Source of the DNA: Bacteroidia bacterium
GTDB taxonomy: Bacteria; Bacteroidota; Bacteroidia; Flavobacteriales; Flavobacteriaceae
Assembly: GCA_030432635.1 (NCBI GenBank)
Contig: JAUIMB010000003.1
Span: 248,001-312,000, forward strand
Length of the DNA stretch: 64,000 nucleotides
Reading direction: 5' to 3'
Shown: one piece after another, positions 59,764-64,000 of the stretch
Numbering within the stretch: the stretch's first letter is position 1
Layout: each line of letters starts with the position of its first letter
The notes under the pieces: generated by a model
The model's database searches: none
What the model was told of the DNA's origin: nothing
What the model saw: only the letters and a program-made list of their open reading frames with translations
Position numbers and translations under genes: made by a program

Positions 59764-62511
59764 TCAAAGTTCTTTTTCAATGAAATCTTGCTCAGCATCG
59801 AAGATTTCAACAATCAGTTTTTTAAGTTCGATTTCAAAAGCCAGCAAGGTGTCTTCAGTAATAATATGATCTTTGGTTCTGCTACCCATGGAAGGTTTTG
59901 TTGCAAATCGTAACAGTCCAGAATTTAGATTCTTGAATGATATGATTCCAGCTTCAACAGGCAAATCAATTTTGTTATCCTTATACATCATATAGGCATA
60001 CATAAGGATTTGAAAGCTCTTGCTGTATTTGTCATAATCTGTCGTAATATCACTCCATTCAACGATTTCAACCTTGTTCGAATCTACCCGTCCAGATTTA
60101 TAATCAATAATGCGAAGCATTCCGTTGTATCGATCAACGCGATCAACTTTTCCTTTAAGGGTAACGGTTTTGTTAAGGGCTTCAATGTCAATAGAAATAT
60201 GCTCATCTGTTTCTATTGCGACTATCTCAATACGATTACCCTCTTTGAGTGCATTGCTTTCTAGTTTCAGGAAGTTTGAAATGTAACGCTGTGCAATGTT
60301 AAAGATGATCAGGTTAATGCCCTTTGTAATATCACCTTGCTTGAAAGCTTTGTCGAAATGATAGGTGACCTTGGATACGATTTTAGACCGCATTTCCTTG
60401 AGGTGTTTTTTATTGAGAGTTTGGCCTTCCAAAGGTTTGTAAAAGTCTTCTAATGTATTGTGGATTACTGTTCCTAAGGTGTTAAAGGCAACGCTCTCCT
60501 CGACATCATCATATTGTTGAACACCCAAAACTTTGTCATAGTAGAAATCGATGGGATTGCGTATATAATTGGTCAGTGAGGATGGAGAAAACCCTTTTTT
60601 GGCGACCAAGTCTAAGGCTTCAATTACCTCAGGAGTCTTTTTAATTTGTGCTAAACGCGTATCTATTGGAGGCACTTTTGCAGATACCACGGAAGACTTC
60701 AGCTTATGAACACCTTCTATTTCCATTTGTGTAATAAACCTACTCTTTTCACCGCCATTCAATACATCAGGTTCGGTATTATAAATGATATAAGCGGTTT
60801 TTGCCCGTTGTAACAATCTATAAAAATGGTAAGTATAAACAGCGTCTTTTTCTTTGTAGGTTGGCATGTTGTTTTCAAGTTTCACATCAAAAGGGATAAA
60901 TGAATTATGGCTTTTTCCAGCAGGTAGAATACCTTCATTTACCGATGTTATAATTACCGTTTCAAAATCTAGAACACGAGATTCTAGCATACCCATAATT
61001 TGTAGACCTTTGAGCGGTTCTCCCATAAAATCCAAGGTGTCGTTACTTACAAGGTCACGATACAGGATAAATAGTGTTGAAATTGAACGCACATGGGAAA
61101 AAGATGAATTTAACGTCTTTAGAGTATTAAAAACTTGATGAAAACGATACAGATACTCTAATGAAAGCAAGTCCTTTGATTTGTCTTTGTCGAAAAAAGC
61201 CTTGAGCTTTAGGGTTAACGTTAAACAGTTGTGGATTGCTATGTTGGGTTGATCCTGCCAGCTTCCAAACAACAACTTTAATATGGAAGTATGATTGGGA
61301 GCAATTTCCTTCAGGTCGCTTAACGTAAGATAGGTCTTGTTTTGATCTTGAATGTGTTTTACAATACCATTGTTGTTTTTAAACAACACTTTTACGAATG
61401 GATTGGTTAGTACTTCTACAATCTGTTTATAGTAAAAGACTTTAGAGTTTGACTTATGCAAGTTGAAAAGCGCTTCAAACAATGAAGCTAAGGGAATTGA
61501 CTTTAATGGCAAACCCATGGTAATATTGACAGCATTAACAGATTTTGGTAATGTATTCAGTAAAGGCAATAGAAGAGTTTCATCACCTAAGATAACAGCT
61601 GTATTCTCTAGATTCTTCTGCTTAGCACTGATGGTGTCTAAAAGCTCGCCTACTAATTTTATCTGACTGATATTTTTAGGACAGCCAATACAATTTATGT
61701 CCTTACTTTTTGTGTAGTGGTTGTTTGCCCAATTGAAATTATGCTGTTTAAAGTACGGCCAATTCATCTTATGTTGCCGCATAAACAGTCCTGCATCATG
61801 ATACGTATGTTCTAAGAATGTTTTGTCTATATCCCAATAGATGTAAGCCAAGCCTTGTTGCAATAATTCTTGAATTATGAGTTCTTCGGCTTTATTGAGC
61901 GCATTAAATCCTACAAAAACGAACTTTTGATTCGTGTGGGAAGCTATAAATTGTTCAATGTTATTTACCGCTTCACGATATATTTGTCCTTGATAGCCTT
62001 TTTTCTTTTGGGATAATCGGTTTTGTAATTCGTGATAATAGACTTTTAAGCGTTTCCAAAACTCCAGGTAGTTTTTTATATAATCGGTTGGTGCTTCATC
62101 CAGAGACCAATGTTGGTGTTCTATATTTTTTATGGCTGATAAATAATCAAACACATGATTTGGAGGAATGAGATAACGGTCTATTTCGTTAAAGTCCTGC
62201 AACAAGCGTTGAGCCCACTTCGAAAACTGATCAAAAGGTTCTACATGTTGTTTAGGTGTATATTGAAGATACACATCATAAAACTCGAACAAGAGTTCGG
62301 TGTTTGAAGTATATTGAGAATCTGAAAGTGTTTCGATGAAAGTTTCAATAGATTCAATTTTTGGGGAAAACAAAGTTTTTACAACGTGTTTCGATATGGC
62401 ATGTTTAAAAAAGGTGCCTGCTCTTTTGCTTGGTAAGATGAATGTGAGTTGAGATATATCATGGTTGCGATCGATTAAATCTAGAATAACGTCGTCTATG
62501 AATGTTCTCAT
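59764..62511 (-). CDS. PD-(D/E)XK nuclease family protein, AddB-like
   Basis: 915 residues. The N-terminal half is a degenerate helicase fold with 'LTFILPSKRAGTFFKHAIS' in place of a true Walker A, and 'TVIITSVNEGILPAGKSHNSFIPFD' as in the inactive helicase domain of AddB. The C-terminal RecB-type nuclease has 'PSSLTNYIRNPIDFYYDKVLG' and the active-site core 'IIDYKSGRVD' (Asp803, Lys805). It should pair with an AddA helicase-nuclease in double-strand break end resection. No AddA gene is in this window. The four-cysteine iron-sulfur cluster of Bacillus AddB is not evident. Confidence 0.88.
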   Translation of the reverse strand: MRTFIDDVILDLIDRNHDISQLTFILPSKRAGTFFKHAISKHVVKTLFSPKIESIETFIETLSDSQYTSNTELLFEFYDVYLQYTPKQHVEPFDQFSKWAQRLLQDFNEIDRYLIPPNHVFDYLSAIKNIEHQHWSLDEAPTDYIKNYLEFWKRLKVYYHELQNRLSQKKKGYQGQIYREAVNNIEQFIASHTNQKFVFVGFNALNKAEELIIQELLQQGLAYIYWDIDKTFLEHTYHDAGLFMRQHKMNWPYFKQHNFNWANNHYTKSKDINCIGCPKNISQIKLVGELLDTISAKQKNLENTAVILGDETLLLPLLNTLPKSVNAVNITMGLPLKSIPLASLFEALFNLHKSNSKVFYYKQIVEVLTNPFVKVLFKNNNGIVKHIQDQNKTYLTLSDLKEIAPNHTSILKLLFGSWQDQPNIAIHNCLTLTLKLKAFFDKDKSKDLLSLEYLYRFHQVFNTLKTLNSSFSHVRSISTLFILYRDLVSNDTLDFMGEPLKGLQIMGMLESRVLDFETVIITSVNEGILPAGKSHNSFIPFDVKLENNMPTYKEKDAVYTYHFYRLLQRAKTAYIIYNTEPDVLNGGEKSRFITQMEIEGVHKLKSSVVSAKVPPIDTRLAQIKKTPEVIEALDLVAKKGFSPSSLTNYIRNPIDFYYDKVLGVQQYDDVEESVAFNTLGTVIHNTLEDFYKPLEGQTLNKKHLKEMRSKIVSKVTYHFDKAFKQGDITKGINLIIFNIAQRYISNFLKLESNALKEGNRIEIVAIETDEHISIDIEALNKTVTLKGKVDRVDRYNGMLRIIDYKSGRVDSNKVEIVEWSDITTDYDKYSKSFQILMYAYMMYKDNKIDLPVEAGIISFKNLNSGLLRFATKPSMGSRTKDHIITEDTLLAFEIELKKLIVEIFDAEQDFIEKEL

Positions 62512-62522
62512 AGTATAAAAAT

Positions 62523-62554
62523 AAAAAACGCTCCGAATTTCGGAGCGTTTTTTT
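62523..62554 (-). terminator. terminator of the OmpA-family gene
   Basis: Fourteen-pair perfect stem AAAAAACGCTCCGA/TCGGAGCGTTTTTT with a 3-base loop, between the OmpA stop and the AddB-like start. Confidence 0.92.
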
Positions 62555-62581
62555 AATATTTAGTTTGAAGTAAAAACCTAA

Positions 62582-63946
62582 TTATTGTTTCATAAGTTTT
62601 ACTTCTACACGTCTGTTGTTAGCTCTACCAGCTCTAGTTTTGTTAGAATCAATTGGATTTTCTTCTCCAAAACCTTGTGCTACAAGTCTATCTTCACCAA
62701 TACCATTAGCGATTAGATAATCTCTAACTGCATTAGCTCTTCTTTCAGATAATAATTTGTTGCTTTTTGCAGCACCTACACTATCAGTATAACCGTCTAA
62801 GCTAAATTTAGCTTTAGGATAATCTTTCAAGATTGCAACCATAGCATTCAATGTTGTGTTAGATTCTGACTTAAGGGTAGATCTACCTGTATCAAACAAG
62901 ATGGTTCTAGCATACTCATTTAATTGTGCCATTACTTCTTCAGTTGGCTCAACTTTAGGGCAACCATTGTTAGCAACCTCACCTGCTTCATTTGGACATT
63001 GGTCATCTTTATCTAAGACACCATCACCATCAGTATCAGGCCAAGGACAACCTTTGTTTGCAGAAGGACCAGCTTCGTTTGGACACTCATCATCTTTATC
63101 TGCAACACCATCACTATCAGCATCAGGGCATCCATTAAGAGCTTTTAAACCAGCTACAGTAGGACAGTCGTCATTATTATCTGAAACACCATCACTGTCA
63201 GAATCTGGGCAACCGTTAAATTCAGCTAAACCAGCTTCGTTTGGACAATCGTCTTTAGCATCTTCGATACCATCATTATCAGAGTCTGGGCAACCATTGA
63301 AAGCCTCTAATCCAGGAACATCTGGACAAGCATCGTCTTTGTCATAGATACCGTCATCATCTGTATCTTTTCCTCCAAACTTAACAGCTACACCAACAGT
63401 GTGTTGCCAGTGCTTAGGTAAATAATCTTCAAATGAATGTTTGTATGATGATTGTGCTGTTACACCTATATTATCAGAAAACCAAAAGTTCAGACCAAGT
63501 GTTCCGTTTAAAGTACCAGCACCAATGTCATCTATCCAAGTGTAACCACCACCTGCTCCTAAGTAAGGATCAATACATTTAGAATTTAATAAGTTCATGA
63601 ATGAATAAGAGACCGTACCATCTACTCCGTAGTAAGATAAATCTGGTGCGGAAGAATCTCCAATTTTATCGATTCTGTTGATTGTACCTGCAGCTGATAA
63701 CGTGAAACCACTACTTAAATATCTGGATACAGAAACGCTTGACAACGATGGTAAGAAGTTCCAGTGATCGTTAGCATTGAAGAACTCATCAAAGTATTCA
63801 CCTAATGGAGCATCTTCACCAACAGGATAAAGGTCAACTGCATTTGCGCCAATTCCTATTTTCCATGGGTTGTTTTCGTCCTGAGCATTAGCATTAAAGC
63901 TTAATACCAGTAACAAAGCGAAAAATAATCTGCTAAGGTTTTTCAT
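62582..63946 (-). CDS. OmpA family outer membrane protein with TSP3 repeats
   Basis: 454 residues. Signal peptide 1-21 ('[11 protein letters not shown]'). An N-terminal eight-stranded-type barrel (about 25-195, '[25 protein letters not shown]') is followed by thrombospondin type 3 repeats (about 196-330, '[19 protein letters not shown]'). The C-terminal OmpA peptidoglycan-binding domain (about 340-454) has '[24 protein letters not shown]', '[14 protein letters not shown]' and '[12 protein letters not shown]'. It links the outer membrane to peptidoglycan and is normally very abundant. It has its own promoter (TACTTTTG) and terminator. Confidence 0.96.
   Translation of the reverse strand: MKNLSRLFFALLLVLSFNANAQDENNPWKIGIGANAVDLYPVGEDAPLGEYFDEFFNANDHWNFLPSLSSVSVSRYLSSGFTLSAAGTINRIDKIGDSSAPDLSYYGVDGTVSYSFMNLLNSKCIDPYLGAGGGYTWIDDIGAGTLNGTLGLNFWFSDNIGVTAQSSYKHSFEDYLPKHWQHTVGVAVKFGGKDTDDDGIYDKDDACPDVPGLEAFNGCPDSDNDGIEDAKDDCPNEAGLAEFNGCPDSDSDGVSDNNDDCPTVAGLKALNGCPDADSDGVADKDDECPNEAGPSANKGCPWPDTDGDGVLDKDDQCPNEAGEVANNGCPKVEPTEEVMAQLNEYARTILFDTGRSTLKSESNTTLNAMVAILKDYPKAKFSLDGYTDSVGAAKSNKLLSERRANAVRDYLIANGIGEDRLVAQGFGEENPIDSNKTRAGRANNRRVEVKLMKQ
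62942..63362 (-). repeat. tandem TSP3 coding repeats (calcium-binding)
   Basis: Roughly five or six copies of a unit of about 25 codons encoding DSDxDGxxDxxDDCPxxAG...NGCP. The regular DNA repeat also produces the long antisense ORF at 62856-63347. Confidence 0.8.
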
Positions 63947-63985
63947 ATTCTAAATAATTTTAATTTTTTAAGTGTTAATTAAAGG

Positions 63986-63993
63986 CAAAAGTA
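63986..63993 (-). promoter_or_regulatory. -7 box for the OmpA-family gene
   Basis: Minus-strand TACTTTTG fits TAnnTTTG, about 40 bases before the ATG. A -33 element would lie outside the window. Confidence 0.5.
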
Positions 63994-64000
63994 AGTTGTT

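Noticed and set aside
62856-63347. 163-codon plus-strand ORF
   Set aside because: Antisense to the TSP3 repeats of the OmpA gene. Its repetitive 'GQPL' text is the mirror of the repeat codons, and the sense gene is certain.
1-64000. CRISPR arrays, insertion sequences, prophage and rRNA genes
   Set aside because: No regularly spaced repeats with unique spacers, no transposase or integrase motifs and no conserved rRNA sequence were seen. The regular repeats present are coding (TSP3, FG-GAP).

Overview
The window looks like a stretch of chromosome from a marine-type member of the Flavobacteriaceae (Bacteroidetes). The evidence is AT-rich DNA, promoters of the Bacteroidetes type (a TAnnTTTG -7 box, sometimes with a TTG -33 element), secreted proteins ending in type IX secretion (T9SS) sorting tails, an outer-membrane beta-barrel receptor of the OMP_b-brl_3 type, LytTR two-component genes, prolyl-oligopeptidase lipoproteins and frequent TTG starts. 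No rRNA, phage, insertion sequence, integrase or CRISPR array was seen. This is mostly ordinary core genome with a few accessory patches.

Layout. 1-3.9 kb: the tail of a probable cation antiporter, then a regulator with periplasmic TPRs and a cytoplasmic LytTR domain, followed downstream by two small outer-membrane-type proteins. 3.9-12.2 kb: lepA, a beta-barrel receptor, a TolB-like lipoprotein, an M28-PDZ peptidase, a DUF4345 membrane protein and a DusB-type tRNA-dihydrouridine synthase. 12.2-17.6 kb: mtgA with an FAD oxidoreductase, a large secreted reprolysin-like metalloprotease and a small lipoprotein. 17.6-23.5 kb: the fatty-acid cluster yceD-rpmF-fabH-accB-accC, pdxA, riboflavin synthase and a tiny PID-CTERM-like protein. 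23.8-28.5 kb: a LytTR response regulator, its hybrid propeller/Y_Y_Y histidine kinase and an SH3 protein. 28.7-34.7 kb: a CAU tRNA, methylmalonyl-CoA epimerase, rbfA, a LolE-like permease, a GreA-like small protein, an orphan ABC ATPase and a prolyl oligopeptidase.

34.8-42.1 kb is the most distinctive region. It carries two tandem, partly duplicated giant FG-GAP/ASPIC-UnbV secreted proteins, led by a diheme cytochrome c lipoprotein that also carries a cadherin-like domain. 42.2-48 kb: asd, mscL, alr, tdk, a conserved hypothetical gene, rsmI and a uracil-DNA glycosylase-family gene. 47.8-55.8 kb: an unusual M28 peptidase, a YwqK-like lipoprotein, an AhpD-like protein, OsmC, RecJ, an MFS transporter, LpxH and QueD. 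Two tiny membrane ORFs missed by the ORF track sit directly upstream of queD. 56-64 kb: a MATE exporter with a GNAT acetyltransferase, a universal stress protein, tRNA-Ala(GGC), an alpha/beta hydrolase, an AddB-like nuclease and an OmpA/TSP3 porin-like protein.

Genes are tightly packed. No gene-free stretch exceeds 300 bases. Most larger gaps hold a recognisable terminator hairpin or promoter. All family names come from motif recognition by eye, without database searches.
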